NCBI GenBank assembly: GCA_022844345.1
Contig: JALHLU010000006.1
Location: 226,711 to 290,710 of the forward strand
From: Hyphomonadaceae bacterium
Lineage (GTDB): Bacteria; Pseudomonadota; Alphaproteobacteria; Caulobacterales; Hyphomonadaceae
Length of the DNA: 64,000 nt
Direction: 5' to 3'
Positions within the stretch are counted from its first letter, which is position 1; each line of letters begins with the position of its first letter. The notes beneath the pieces are model-generated. The model searched no databases. It saw only the letters and a list, made by a program, of their open reading frames with translations, and was not told where the DNA came from. A program made the position numbers and the translations under genes. Shown piece after piece: positions 15,272 to 24,975 of the stretch.

Positions 15272-17359
15272 ATGACCGCAGGTACAGCCAAGGACAGCGC
15301 AGACAGGGCCGCCAAGCCCGTGGCCCCGAAGCGCCGCGCCAAGCGCATGGGCCTGTCGGGCAGGGTGGCGATGATCGCGGTCGCCGCCGCCTTCTTCGCC
15401 GCGCTGGCGCAATGGGTGGTGACGCCCATCATGGCGCAGGGCGAGATACGGTATCAGCGCCAGACCGCGGTGTTCGCCGGCGCCAACCTGCTGGCTGACG
15501 TTGCCCGCATCCACGTCGAGGCCGGGCACTGGGATGAGATCGGCAAGCTGGTCGACGCGCTGTCGGTCGGGATGCCGGACGGGCAGTCGGCGGTTTTCGA
15601 CAAGGACTGGAAGCTGATCGCAAAGGATGGCGCGGTCGAGCGCCTGCCGCCGCAGAGACAGATGGCTGCGCTGGCGGCCGATGCGTCCGCCGTGATGGTG
15701 GAGGGCGAGCGCTACTATGCGGCGCGGCCGATCGTGTCGAACGGCGTGCTCTACGGTTATGCGGTGTATTCCTTCGAGCCCCGCGCCTTCCTGGATATCT
15801 GGCTGTGGGTGGTGGCGCTGAACGCCATCGTGCTGTCGCTGGTTCTGCTGGCGATTGCGCCACTGATCTACAGGCTGGCGCGCCATGCGCTGAAGCCGGT
15901 CACTGATCTCGAGAAGCGCATCCGCATGCGCGACCCGAAGGACAAGTCGAAGCTGGCGGATTCATCCGATGACAAGCTGCTGAAGCCGCTGTTGACGGCA
16001 ATCGACGGCGTGCATGATCGCTCCGAGGCGGCGATGCGGCGGGCGCTGACCATGGCCTACACCGACCCGGTGACGCGCCTGCCGAACCGGCTGCGTTTCA
16101 TGTCGAAGCTGGACGGGACGGTGGCTGGGGGCGGCGTTGTCTTCCTGGTGATCTGCGATCTCGACCGGTTCAGGCAGGTCAACGTCACCTACGGCCCGCG
16201 GGTTGCGGACCTTGCGCTGGCGACGACGGCGGAGCGCCTGCGCGCGGCGGCGTCGCAGACCCTGACGCTGCCCTTCTTCTTCGGACGGATCGGCGCCGAC
16301 CAGTTCGGGGTGATCCTTCCTGGGGCAGGGCGCGAGGCTGTGGACAGCGTGATCGCGGCGATGGAGGCCGCTGTTTCCGGCGTGATGGTGATCGACGAGC
16401 AGGCGCTGCGCGTCACCGCGCGGTTTGGCGCTGCGGCCTCGCCCGAGGATGCAGCAAATGGCGGAGACCTGTTGAAGCAGGCGGAAGTCGCGCTGAAGGA
16501 AGCCAAGCGGCAGACGGGGACCAAGCATGCCTTCTTCGACCGCAAGCTGCTCGACAAGGCGCGCGCGCAATCGCGTCTGGAAGAGGAAGTGCGCGAGGGC
16601 CTGGAGCGCGGCGAGTTCGTGGCGGTCTATCAGCCCAAGGTGAAGCTGGAGACCGGCGAACTGGTGGGCGCGGAGGCGCTGGCGCGCTGGCGCAGGCCGG
16701 ATGGCATGGCGGTGTCGCCGGGCGTGTTCATCCCGATTGCCGAAGAGCTCGGGCTGATCGCCAAGCTGGGCAAGCAGGTGATGCAGGACGCCTGCCTGGC
16801 GGCGGCGGGATGGAACAGGAGGGGCATCGTCTCTTCGGTGGCGGTCAACGTGTCGCCGCACCAGTTCGACGATCCGGACTTCGTGAATTCGGTCTACCGG
16901 GCGCTGGATGAAAGCGGGCTGCCGCCGAACCTGCTGGAGCTGGAGATCACGGAAAGCGCCGCTGTGGCCGATCCCGATCGCGTGGCGCGCACGATGTGGC
17001 CGCTGCGCAATCGCGGCGTCAGGCTGGCCATCGACGATTTCGGGACGGGGCATTCGAACTTCGCGGCGATCACGCGCCTGCCGTTCGACGTGTTCAAGAT
17101 CGACCAGCAATTCGTGCGCGCGCTGTCCACCGACCCGCACGCGCCAGCGATCGTGGAAATGATCCTGGCGATGGCTGAAGCGCTGGGCCAGGAGACTGTG
17201 GCCGAGGGCGTGGAAACGAAAGAGCAGGCCGACTTCCTGCTGCGCCGCGCCTGCACGATCGGGCAGGGCTATTACTACTCCCCGCCGCTGCCGGCGGCCG
17301 AGTTCGACGCGTTCGTGCGGAGCTATCGCCCGCGGCCTGCGGACCGGTTTGCGGCTTGA
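15272..17359 (+). CDS. Cyclic-di-GMP phosphodiesterase with degenerate GGDEF and intact EAL domain
   Basis: 695 residues from ATG 15272; a TTG at 15239 would add 11 residues but has no spaced ribosome site. One transmembrane helix (VAMIAVAAAFFAALAQWVV) precedes a ~130-residue periplasmic sensor segment, and a second helix follows (IWLWVVALNAIVLSLVLLAI). The GGDEF domain begins YTDPVTRLPNRLRF, but its active-site motif reads GADQF, so cyclase activity is unlikely. The EAL domain keeps GAEALARW, LEITES, DDFGTGHSNF, KIDQQFV and the glutamate in TVAEGVET. The net prediction is a membrane-bound c-di-GMP hydrolase whose GGDEF part may be a GTP sensor. Confidence 0.9.
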   Translation: MTAGTAKDSADRAAKPVAPKRRAKRMGLSGRVAMIAVAAAFFAALAQWVVTPIMAQGEIRYQRQTAVFAGANLLADVARIHVEAGHWDEIGKLVDALSVGMPDGQSAVFDKDWKLIAKDGAVERLPPQRQMAALAADASAVMVEGERYYAARPIVSNGVLYGYAVYSFEPRAFLDIWLWVVALNAIVLSLVLLAIAPLIYRLARHALKPVTDLEKRIRMRDPKDKSKLADSSDDKLLKPLLTAIDGVHDRSEAAMRRALTMAYTDPVTRLPNRLRFMSKLDGTVAGGGVVFLVICDLDRFRQVNVTYGPRVADLALATTAERLRAAASQTLTLPFFFGRIGADQFGVILPGAGREAVDSVIAAMEAAVSGVMVIDEQALRVTARFGAAASPEDAANGGDLLKQAEVALKEAKRQTGTKHAFFDRKLLDKARAQSRLEEEVREGLERGEFVAVYQPKVKLETGELVGAEALARWRRPDGMAVSPGVFIPIAEELGLIAKLGKQVMQDACLAAAGWNRRGIVSSVAVNVSPHQFDDPDFVNSVYRALDESGLPPNLLELEITESAAVADPDRVARTMWPLRNRGVRLAIDDFGTGHSNFAAITRLPFDVFKIDQQFVRALSTDPHAPAIVEMILAMAEALGQETVAEGVETKEQADFLLRRACTIGQGYYYSPPLPAAEFDAFVRSYRPRPADRFAA

Positions 17360-17365
17360 GCTTGG

Positions 17366-19390
17366 CTACTGCGGCGGGGCATCATCGATCGTCTTCACGA
17401 TGACCGACGAGATGTCGACGCCGAGTCCCCTTCCTGTCGGATCTGACCAGATCCCGATGAAGTCGAACGATGCGGGCGGCGCCAGTGGCACCACGTAGTC
17501 AAACGAGACCGTTGCAAAATCCTGGGTCAGCGAAAGCTCTTGCCAGCCACTCGATTCCGGGGCGCCGGAGCGCGAATACATCATGCGCAGCTTCGATGAG
17601 CCACGCTCCGGCGAGGCGCGCGCAGTGACTTCGACCTTGACACGCCGGCCGGAGAACTGCCGTGCTGTCGCGGCATCCATGCGAAGCAGCACGCCGTCGC
17701 CATCGCCAGAAGCCGCGCGGTTGGCATTCGACGAGCGGGCCTCATAGGCGGCCCCATCCGGGAGGATCCGGCCGCTGTCGCCCTTGTTGGGGACGATCAG
17801 GAAGGTGTTGAGTTGGCTCGGCCCGGCGAGGACGACCTGCCCCGGACCGGTTTCAGCAGCGGCCGCCGCCATGGGGCGCGATCGCACAGCGACCGGTGCC
17901 AGCTCAGCAGGCGCGGGCGCGGCTTTCAGACTGACAATCCTGAAGTCGCCTGGAATCGAAACAGGGTCGATCCTGATATCCTTGCCGGCAGAGCTGGCGG
18001 GAAGGACAAGCTGGACGCGCTGCAGACCTGCGCCGACCTCGCGGCGCACCGAGCGTTGTTCAATGAAGCCGTCGGCCGGATCGCTTGCCTGAAAAAAGAT
18101 CTGCAACACGTCGGGCGTGGCCAGCTCGAGTTCGATTTGCAGGCAAGTCGCGGCGTTTGAGAACGTGGGCGCCGTGAGCTGTATCTTGGGGTCGCTCGAG
18201 GTCGATCTGGCGGCGCCGGCGGCTCCGATCGAGAGGGCGTCAAGCGTCACTTTAGTGCTGGCCAAGAGATCAACCGCCTTATCCCACTGGCACTGATCAG
18301 CTGCTCCATCGGCGCCATCCATGATCCAGCGGCCAACGGGACTCAGCCAGCCGAGGTCTGCATCCGATCGCACCCGCTGCAGCAGGAAGCGTTCGACGGA
18401 ACTCACGACTAACTGCTCTGACCCCGCAACTGCGCTGGAAGTCTGGCTGCGGTCATTTTCGATATGCAGCATCTGTGCGTTGTTCAGCATGCCGAGGAGG
18501 CTGTCGCGGATCTCGGCGTAGAAGGAGTCGTGCAGGATGAGCGTGCTCGCGCCGTCGAGGCGGTTGGCTGCGACGGCCGATTTCGCCGGTTCGCTCGACA
18601 TGTCAGGGAAGGGCACAATCTCGTTCGGCGAAAGGAGGAGCATGCGGCGCAGGTCGGTGGAGCGCGGCCGCGATTGCGTTGCCGGCTGGAAGTCCTGCGG
18701 GAAGCCGGGGCGACCGAGGCTTCGCATCAGGTCTCCGGCCGCCAGAAAGCCTGTGACGGGCAGCCAGTGGGTGTCGGTCCGGAAAAAGGCGTCGCCGGAT
18801 TCGCCTCGCGCGCGCACGAGCGGCGTGTGGTGGAGGATGCTCGGCAGGTTGGCTTCGGCGAGCCGCGCCTCAAGCAAGTCGGCCGTCTCAAAGTAGCAAT
18901 CCAGCAGCAGTTGCGCGCGGCCTTGTAAAGCGTTGCGCTCCACACTGGCCTTGTTGGGCGCAATTGCCAGCACGAAGGGGAGGCCGTTCGCGGCGGCAAT
19001 CTCGCCCAACAGCACGACAGCTTCAACATCCTTGCGGTTGTCAGCAAGCCGTTCGCACGTCCAGGCCTCGATTTCCGGCTTGTAGAACAGCCAGCCCGGC
19101 GCTCCGGAGACGACTTGTTCCGCGTCGGCAAAGCCGAGGCCTTCGAACTCCAACGCATTCTTGGTGCTGATCGCCATGCGCCGCAGGTCGGAGCGTTCAA
19201 AAATGGCGTCGGAAAGCTGATCCCGGGCCTCGCCTTCCGGCGCGATCACGGCCCCCAGGCCGGGGATTTCGGTCTGTGCGCGCTGCTCATAGGGCGGGGC
19301 GGCGCCAAAGGCGAACATCCAGCCGACCGGCGCAGCGGTGAAGGCCGCGAAGAGGGCGAGCTGAATGAACTTGAGGATGTTGGCTGCCAT
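17366..19390 (-). CDS. AlgJ/AlgX-like SGNH acetyltransferase domain protein
   Basis: 674 residues with an N-terminal hydrophobic anchor (FIQLALFAAFTAAPVGWMFAF). The SGNH-like domain carries the DxH pair in FFRTDTHWLPVTGF and the serine in LILHDSFYAEIRDSLLG. GAPGWLFYKPE and FVLAIAPNKASVE are also AlgJ/AlgX features. The C-terminal ~300 residues form an extra domain not seen in classical AlgJ. It starts 4 bp after the MBOAT gene, so the two probably form an exopolysaccharide O-acetylation pair: AlgI-type protein moves the acetyl across the membrane, this protein transfers it in the periplasm. The polysaccharide is unknown; no other biosynthetic genes lie here. Confidence 0.8.
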   Translation of the reverse strand: MAANILKFIQLALFAAFTAAPVGWMFAFGAAPPYEQRAQTEIPGLGAVIAPEGEARDQLSDAIFERSDLRRMAISTKNALEFEGLGFADAEQVVSGAPGWLFYKPEIEAWTCERLADNRKDVEAVVLLGEIAAANGLPFVLAIAPNKASVERNALQGRAQLLLDCYFETADLLEARLAEANLPSILHHTPLVRARGESGDAFFRTDTHWLPVTGFLAAGDLMRSLGRPGFPQDFQPATQSRPRSTDLRRMLLLSPNEIVPFPDMSSEPAKSAVAANRLDGASTLILHDSFYAEIRDSLLGMLNNAQMLHIENDRSQTSSAVAGSEQLVVSSVERFLLQRVRSDADLGWLSPVGRWIMDGADGAADQCQWDKAVDLLASTKVTLDALSIGAAGAARSTSSDPKIQLTAPTFSNAATCLQIELELATPDVLQIFFQASDPADGFIEQRSVRREVGAGLQRVQLVLPASSAGKDIRIDPVSIPGDFRIVSLKAAPAPAELAPVAVRSRPMAAAAAETGPGQVVLAGPSQLNTFLIVPNKGDSGRILPDGAAYEARSSNANRAASGDGDGVLLRMDAATARQFSGRRVKVEVTARASPERGSSKLRMMYSRSGAPESSGWQELSLTQDFATVSFDYVVPLAPPASFDFIGIWSDPTGRGLGVDISSVIVKTIDDAPPQ

Positions 19391-19394
19391 CGCG

Positions 19395-20807
19395 TCAGAA
19401 CCTGAAATAGAGGAACGGACTGAAGTCGCTGGACAGCGCCAGCATGCCTGCGATCAGCAGGCAGGCGGCGATATATCCGGTCTTTGCAAGTTCGCGCAGC
19501 CAGCCGCCACTCGTGCTGGCAAGGACGCCGATCGTTGGTCCGCGCGGGGCGAAGAAGATCAGGCTTCCAAGCAACATCACCATCACGGTCCACGGCGTCA
19601 TGACCTGCTCCACGGAAAGCGGCATTGCCGCTACCCCGAGGCGCGTGAGATCGAACATGGCGAGAATGTACTGGCCAGCGTGCGTCATGGAGCTTGCACG
19701 GAACAGCACCCAGCCAACGATCACGATGGGCAGGACGTAGATAAAGCGCGGAATCCAGTTGGTGATCGTGTTGGCCTTGCCCTTCAGCACGAGCCGTTCA
19801 AGCACAAGAAAGCCGCCGTGATAGAGGCCCCATAGGATGAAGGTCCACGCCGCGCCGTGCCAGAGGCCGGTGACGAAGAACACGATCAGAAGGTTGCGAT
19901 AGGTCTTCATTGCGCCGCCGCGGTTTCCGCCGAGCGGGATGTAGAGATAGTCACGGAACCAGGTGGACAGCGAAATGTGCCAGCGTCGCCAGAACTCGGT
20001 GACGGTCGAACTTGAATATGGGTGCTGGAAGTTTTCCATGAGGCGGATGCCGCACATCATGGCGATGCCGATGGCCATGTCGGAATAGGCCGAGAAGTCG
20101 AAATATATCTGCAGCGAATAGGCGATGGCGCCGAGCCAAGCTGTGGCCGGGTTAAGATCGCCAGCTGGAAGTGCAAAGCACGCATCAGCGACAAGCCCGG
20201 CCGTGTCGGCGACCAGCAGCTTCTTGAGCAGGCCGTGGCCGAAACGCGCCGCGCCGGCTGCTGCTGAATCAAGCGAGGGTTTTGGCTTGTGGAAGTCCTG
20301 GATCACGTCCCTGAAACGTACGATCGGTCCGGCGATAAGGTGAGGATAGAAGGACTGCCAAGCGCCGAAAACCATGAGGCGCTTTTCGGCTGGCGTGTCC
20401 TTGCGCCAGACGTCCATCAGGTAGGAGATCGACTCGAAGGTGAAGAACGAGATGCCGGCCGGCAGGATGATGTACTGGAAATGCTTCGACGTATCGAGAC
20501 TTGCCAGCTGGTCGAGGATGCCGGCGCCGAACAGCGCATACTTGAAGAAGGCCAGCACGGCGACGTTGATCAGGATCCCGAAGATCAGGATCCAGCGTTT
20601 GCGGTTGCGCTCGAGCCAGAGGCCGACATACCAGTTGAACAGGATGGAGCCGACCAGGATGAAAACGGCCCAGCCGACATCCCAGTAGTAGAATACCAGG
20701 CTGAACAGCAGAATGGAGATGCTGTGGCCCCATCCCCGCGTGAGCAGGATCGCGACGAGGGACAGCGGCATGAACAGGAAGAGAAAGAACGGCTCAGTGA
20801 ATACCAC
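19395..20807 (-). CDS. MBOAT family O-acyltransferase (AlgI-like)
   Basis: 470 residues from the GTG at 20807, which gives the typical AlgI N-terminus M-V-F-T-E-P-F-F-L-F-L-F. An ATG at 20846 would add 13 atypical residues. There are about ten transmembrane segments. MBOAT hallmarks are YFDFSAYSDMAIGIAMM, EFWRRWHISLSTWFRDYLYI and the catalytic histidine in VTGLWHGAAWTF. It is upstream of and co-directional with the AlgJ-like gene. The acyl group is probably acetyl. Confidence 0.9.
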   Translation of the reverse strand: MVFTEPFFLFLFMPLSLVAILLTRGWGHSISILLFSLVFYYWDVGWAVFILVGSILFNWYVGLWLERNRKRWILIFGILINVAVLAFFKYALFGAGILDQLASLDTSKHFQYIILPAGISFFTFESISYLMDVWRKDTPAEKRLMVFGAWQSFYPHLIAGPIVRFRDVIQDFHKPKPSLDSAAAGAARFGHGLLKKLLVADTAGLVADACFALPAGDLNPATAWLGAIAYSLQIYFDFSAYSDMAIGIAMMCGIRLMENFQHPYSSSTVTEFWRRWHISLSTWFRDYLYIPLGGNRGGAMKTYRNLLIVFFVTGLWHGAAWTFILWGLYHGGFLVLERLVLKGKANTITNWIPRFIYVLPIVIVGWVLFRASSMTHAGQYILAMFDLTRLGVAAMPLSVEQVMTPWTVMVMLLGSLIFFAPRGPTIGVLASTSGGWLRELAKTGYIAACLLIAGMLALSSDFSPFLYFRF

Positions 20808-20973
20808 GCCCCGACCCCGCCAACCGCTACACGCGCGCGTTTTCATGGCGCGCTCTGTTGCTTAACATTGACGCTCGACAGTCGGCAAAGCTGCAACTTA
20901 TCGTTTCTCGATAAATTTGCTTGTCGGAAGTTCTCGCACGACATAGACTGCTCAATGGTCAGGAAGAGCAGGC

Positions 20974-21522
20974 ATGTCGTCGGAACCCACTTGGCATTCA
21001 ACCACCATTCTCGCCGTGAAGAAGGGGCGCAAGCTCGTCGTCATGGGGGATGGGCAGGTGTCGATGGGGCAGACGATCATGAAGGGCAATGCCCGCAAGG
21101 TCCGGCGGCTCGGCGAGAAGGGTGAGATTCTCGCAGGCTTCGCTGGCGCCACGGCGGACGCCTTCACGCTGTTCGAAAGACTTGATCAGAAGCTCGAACG
21201 ATTCCCCGGCAATCTTCAGCGCGCCGCCGTGGAACTCGCCAAGGACTGGCGCACTGACAAATACCTCCGCAACCTCGAAGCGCTCATCATCGTGGGCGAT
21301 GCGACGTCTCTTCTCGTGATCACGGGCAGGGGCGACGTGCTGGAACCGGAGCATCCTATCGCGGCCATTGGTTCAGGGGGCAACTACGCGCTGTCCGCCG
21401 CACGAGCGCTGTATGAGTACGAAGACGACGCCGAAAAGATCGCACGCAAAGCGATGACGATCGCGGCCGAAGTCTGCGTCTACACAAACAGCAACTTCGT
21501 GTTGGAGACACTGGATGTTTGA
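20974..21522 (+). CDS. hslV: ATP-dependent protease subunit HslV
   Basis: Threonine peptidase of the HslUV (ClpQY) proteasome-like complex. The protein has 182 residues. The catalytic threonine is exposed by removal of a nine-residue propeptide (MSSEPTWHS before TTILAV). [20 protein letters not shown] and [16 protein letters not shown] are conserved. Upstream, CTTGTC and GACATA spaced 14 bp apart (about 20929-20955) could be a weak heat-shock promoter, and a TTATCG/CGATAA hairpin lies at 20898-20914. Its end overlaps the next gene by 8 bp. Confidence 0.96.
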   Translation: MSSEPTWHSTTILAVKKGRKLVVMGDGQVSMGQTIMKGNARKVRRLGEKGEILAGFAGATADAFTLFERLDQKLERFPGNLQRAAVELAKDWRTDKYLRNLEALIIVGDATSLLVITGRGDVLEPEHPIAAIGSGGNYALSAARALYEYEDDAEKIARKAMTIAAEVCVYTNSNFVLETLDV

Positions 21523-22681
21523 CCGCACTGACATACGCGCCGCCGTTGAGGCCGGCGCGATAAGCGACGAGGGCGCCAAGCGCTTCGAAGCTTTCCTCAA
21601 GGCCCGCAACGATCCCGAGCGCATGCTCGATCCGGAGAATTTGCGGTTCCTTTCGAATTTCAACGACGTGTTCCTGACTATCGGCATTGTCGTGCTGATG
21701 GGCGGCCTCGGCTTCCTGTCGGCGATCACCATGATCGACCTGATGGGCCTTCCGCGCATGGCCGATCCGCAATCCATCGGGGAGGCCAGCGCGCTTGCGG
21801 GGGCCATCAAGATGGTGGTGACGCTGGCGCCGCTGCCGCTTCTGGTGGGCGCGTGGCTGCTGGCGGAATATTTCTGCGGCAAGCGGCGTCTGTTGCTGCC
21901 GTCGATGGCGCTGAGCTTCTTCATCGTGTGGGCGGCTTCGGTTTCGGCGGCTGGGCTGTCGAGCCTCTTCATCTCGGACCAGGCGATGATTGCCGGCGTC
22001 GAGTCCGGTGAGGTCGGCCTCGGGCAGGTTCTGTTTGGGCTCGGATATGCGGGCTTTGCGGCGGCGAGCCTGGCGGCGGCCGCGATCTTCTGGCGCTTCC
22101 GCCTGCCGTTCTCGTTGTTCCTGCTGGCTGGCTCGATCGCCGGACTGTTCTACACGGCCGTGGTGCAGGCGGCCGGCATTGGCGGCATCACGCTGATGCT
22201 GGGCGGTGCGGTGACGCTGGCGGTTGGCGTGGCGACGCTGGGTGCGGCCATTGGCTTCGACATGAAGGACCCGACGCGCTCGACCCGCAATTCCGACCAT
22301 GCCTTCTGGCTGCACATGGCGGCGGCGCCCCAGATCATTTTCGGGGTGCGGGCGCTGGTGCTGGGCTCGGGGTTCGACGAGGCCTCGTCGGCCTACGCAA
22401 CCGTGATGCTGATCGTGCTGGTGTTGTTCGGCCTGATCTCGCTGGCGATCAATCGCCGGGCGCTGATCGTCTCCGGGCTCGTGACGTTTACCGCCGCCCT
22501 CTGGGTGCTGGTCAACAATTCGGGCTGGAGCGGGCTCAACTCGCTGATGCTGACGGCGCTGATCGTGGGCGGGTCAATCGTCCTGCTGGGCGGCGGCTGG
22601 CGCACGGTTCGCCGGACTGTGCTGAAAGTGGTCCCGCAGGAGGGAACGCTGGGGCGGATCTTCCCGCCGGAGCCTGCATAG
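21515..22681 (+). CDS. Integral membrane protein between hslV and hslU (DUF2157-like)
   Basis: 388 residues with about ten transmembrane segments spread over residues 50-370. The N-terminal cytosolic ~45 residues ([28 protein letters not shown] region) resemble the start of DUF2157-type membrane proteins. Start ATG lies inside the hslV end, so translation is coupled. Insertion of a polytopic membrane protein gene between the two protease subunits is unusual; whether it works with HslUV is unknown. Confidence 0.7.
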   Translation: MFDRTDIRAAVEAGAISDEGAKRFEAFLKARNDPERMLDPENLRFLSNFNDVFLTIGIVVLMGGLGFLSAITMIDLMGLPRMADPQSIGEASALAGAIKMVVTLAPLPLLVGAWLLAEYFCGKRRLLLPSMALSFFIVWAASVSAAGLSSLFISDQAMIAGVESGEVGLGQVLFGLGYAGFAAASLAAAAIFWRFRLPFSLFLLAGSIAGLFYTAVVQAAGIGGITLMLGGAVTLAVGVATLGAAIGFDMKDPTRSTRNSDHAFWLHMAAAPQIIFGVRALVLGSGFDEASSAYATVMLIVLVLFGLISLAINRRALIVSGLVTFTAALWVLVNNSGWSGLNSLMLTALIVGGSIVLLGGGWRTVRRTVLKVVPQEGTLGRIFPPEPA

Positions 22682-22705
22682 GGCGAAACGACTTGATGAC
22701 TTGAG

Positions 22706-22752
22706 CAGGCATGAGCTAGCGAAGCGGCCACAGGCTTCCTAGTTCATGCCTG
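22706..22752. promoter_or_regulatory. Hairpin upstream of hslU
   Basis: CAGGCATGAGCTAG (22706-22719) pairs with CTAGTTCATGCCTG (22739-22752): 14 positions with one G-U type mismatch and a 19-nt loop. It ends 19 bp before the hslU ATG. With no U-run after it, a processing or translation-control role is more likely than termination. Confidence 0.5.
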
Positions 22753-22771
22753 AACTGTTTCCAGGGTTTGC

Positions 22772-24076
22772 ATGTCCGAATTCACGCCGCGCGAGATCGT
22801 TTCAGAACTGGACCGCTACATTGTGGGCCAGCCCGAGGCCAAGCGGGCGGTTGCGCTGGCGCTGCGCAACCGGTGGCGCCGCAAGCAGCTGGCCGAAGGC
22901 TTGCGCGAGGAAGTGACGCCGAAGAACATCCTGATGATCGGGCCCACGGGCGTGGGCAAGACGGAGATCTCGCGGCGGCTGGCGAAGCTGGCCAAGGCGC
23001 CGTTCCTGAAGGTGGAGGCGACCAAGTTCACCGAGGTGGGCTATGTCGGCCGCGATGTCGAGCAGATCATCCGCGATCTTGTGGAAGTGGCGATCAGCAT
23101 GGTGCGCGAGCGGCGCCGCAAGGAAGTTCTGACCAAGGCGGAGGCCAAGGCCGAGGATCGGGTGCTCGATGCGCTTGTTGGCGCAACCGCGCAGCCGTCG
23201 ACGCGCGAGAGTTTTCGCGCGAAGCTTCGGGGCGGGCTGCTCGACGACAAGGAAATCGAGATCGATGTGACGGACACCGCCAATCCCATGGGTGGGTTCG
23301 ACATACCGGGACAGCCGGGATCATCCATCGGAATGGTGAATCTCGGCGAGCTGCTGAAGGGGTTTGGCGGGCGCTCGAAGCGCGTGCGCACCACGGTGAA
23401 GGAAGCCTACAAGCCGCTGATCCAGGAAGAGTCGGACAAGCTGCTGGACGATGAAACCGTGAAGCGCGAGGCGCTGAGCGTCACCGAGAATGACGGCATC
23501 GTCTTCCTCGACGAGATCGACAAGATCGCTTCGCGCTCGGAGCGGGCGGGGGCGGATGTCTCGCGCGAAGGCGTGCAGCGCGACCTGCTGCCGCTGATCG
23601 AGGGGACGACGGTTGCGACCAAGCATGGGCCAGTGAAGACGGACCATATCCTGTTCATCGCGTCCGGCGCGTTCCATGTGGCGAAGCCTTCGGACCTGTT
23701 GCCCGAATTGCAGGGGCGCTTGCCGATCCGCGTGGAATTGAAGGCGCTGTCGCGCGACGATCTCAAGCGCATCCTGACTGAGCCGGAGGCAAGCCTCATC
23801 CTGCAATACACCGCGCTGATGAAGACGGAGGGTGTCGAACTTTCGTTCGCGCCGGACGCCATCGAAGCGATCGCCGACATCGCGGTGCAGGTGAACGACA
23901 GCGTCGAGAACATCGGCGCGCGGCGGCTTCACACCATCCTCGAGCGCGTGCTGGACGAGATCAGCTTCTCGGCTTCGGAAAAGCCCGGCGAGGCATTTGC
24001 GATCACCGGCGCCTATGTGCGCGAAAAGGTGGCCGCAATGGCGGGCGACAAGGATCTGTCGAAGTATATTCTCTGA
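22772..24076 (+). CDS. hslU: ATP-dependent unfoldase HslU (ClpY)
   Basis: AAA+ unfoldase that feeds HslV. The protein has 434 residues. [20 protein letters not shown] is the family N-terminus. Walker A is GPTGVGKT, the pore loop region is [14 protein letters not shown], Walker B is [12 protein letters not shown], sensor 2 region is [20 protein letters not shown], and the C-terminal tail ends LSKYIL, which inserts into HslV. Confidence 0.97.
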   Translation: MSEFTPREIVSELDRYIVGQPEAKRAVALALRNRWRRKQLAEGLREEVTPKNILMIGPTGVGKTEISRRLAKLAKAPFLKVEATKFTEVGYVGRDVEQIIRDLVEVAISMVRERRRKEVLTKAEAKAEDRVLDALVGATAQPSTRESFRAKLRGGLLDDKEIEIDVTDTANPMGGFDIPGQPGSSIGMVNLGELLKGFGGRSKRVRTTVKEAYKPLIQEESDKLLDDETVKREALSVTENDGIVFLDEIDKIASRSERAGADVSREGVQRDLLPLIEGTTVATKHGPVKTDHILFIASGAFHVAKPSDLLPELQGRLPIRVELKALSRDDLKRILTEPEASLILQYTALMKTEGVELSFAPDAIEAIADIAVQVNDSVENIGARRLHTILERVLDEISFSASEKPGEAFAITGAYVREKVAAMAGDKDLSKYIL

Positions 24077-24173
24077 CGCGCGCCCGACGCACGTATCGCG
24101 ACGCGCAGTCGATGGCTTCCGCTGGTGGCAATCGTCATCTATGCGAGGTGAGAGCTGTTCGGGAGATTGCGGG

Positions 24174-24506
24174 ATGCCGATGTTCAAGATCATTGCGCCG
24201 GTGCTGGCTGTTGCCGTGCTGGTTTCAGGCGCCGCCCACGCGCAGGGTGGGGCGGAGATGTCGATCCAGTTCAGCGGATCGATGCACGCCGCAGCTGTGC
24301 GGTGTGGCGACTACAACGACGAGCAGCTGGCGAAGATGAAGGTCGCGCATCAGGCTGCGGCGACGGACGCGGGCGTGTCGCTCGCGAACTTCAACAACCA
24401 CTTCAAGATCGGTTACGACAAGGGCATCGCGCGCTTCGACGCCGCCTCGCCCGACGAACAGAAAGCCGGCTGCGACCAGGCCAGCATGCTGATCAAGGCG
24501 CCGTAG
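24174..24506 (+). CDS. Small secreted protein of unknown function
   Basis: 110 residues. The signal peptide MPMFKIIAPVLAVAVLVSGAAHAQ has a likely cleavage after AHA. The mature part has exactly two cysteines (AAVRCGDY and KAGCDQAS), which could form one disulfide. It is mostly helical by composition. No family recognised. It follows hslU after 97 bp and converges with the HxlR regulator gene. Confidence 0.7.
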   Translation: MPMFKIIAPVLAVAVLVSGAAHAQGGAEMSIQFSGSMHAAAVRCGDYNDEQLAKMKVAHQAAATDAGVSLANFNNHFKIGYDKGIARFDAASPDEQKAGCDQASMLIKAP

Positions 24507-24538
24507 GGCGCACGGCAACCAGCGTTCCATTCAGGAAC

Positions 24539-24904
24539 CTACACCGCAGCCGGCTTCCTGATCGGCATGTGCTTCTTGCCCCAGTCCTTGAGGCCGATGA
24601 GCGTTGGCGCGAAGTCGCGGCCTTTTTCGGAGAGGGTGTAGGTGTAGCGGAGGGGGCGTTTGGAGTATGCGTTCCTTTCCAGAACGCCTAGTTCGACCAG
24701 GCGTTTGAGCCGGTCTGACAGGACGTGGCGGGTGATCCCGAGGCTCTTCTGGAACTCCTCGAACCTTGATTTTCCGAGAAAACAATCGCGAACGATCAGC
24801 AGGGTCCAGCGGTCGCCGATGACGGACATGGCGCGGGCGACGGGGCACCAGTCGGTGGCCAGTTCATCCCACTTGCTGGCTTTAGGCTGGCTTACACGTT
24901 CCAT
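24539..24904 (-). CDS. HxlR family transcriptional regulator
   Basis: 121 residues from ATG 24904; an ATG at 24919 is also in frame, but AGGG is well spaced before 24904. The winged helix is typical of HxlR: WCPVARAMSVIGDRWTLLIV, FEEFQKSLGITRHVLSDRLKRLVELGVLER, RYTYTLSEKGRDFAPTL. The cysteine in DWCPVARAM may sense redox or electrophiles, as in some HxlR proteins. It is divergent from the SDR gene, and a GTTC-N7-GAAC dyad in the 71-bp gap is a candidate operator. Confidence 0.92.
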   Translation of the reverse strand: MERVSQPKASKWDELATDWCPVARAMSVIGDRWTLLIVRDCFLGKSRFEEFQKSLGITRHVLSDRLKRLVELGVLERNAYSKRPLRYTYTLSEKGRDFAPTLIGLKDWGKKHMPIRKPAAV

Positions 24905-24975
24905 TCTCGAACCCTGCATCGATTGTCGTTTGATGGAAAGAGTGTAGGTTCCTTTTGTGAACGGAGAATTGCCGC

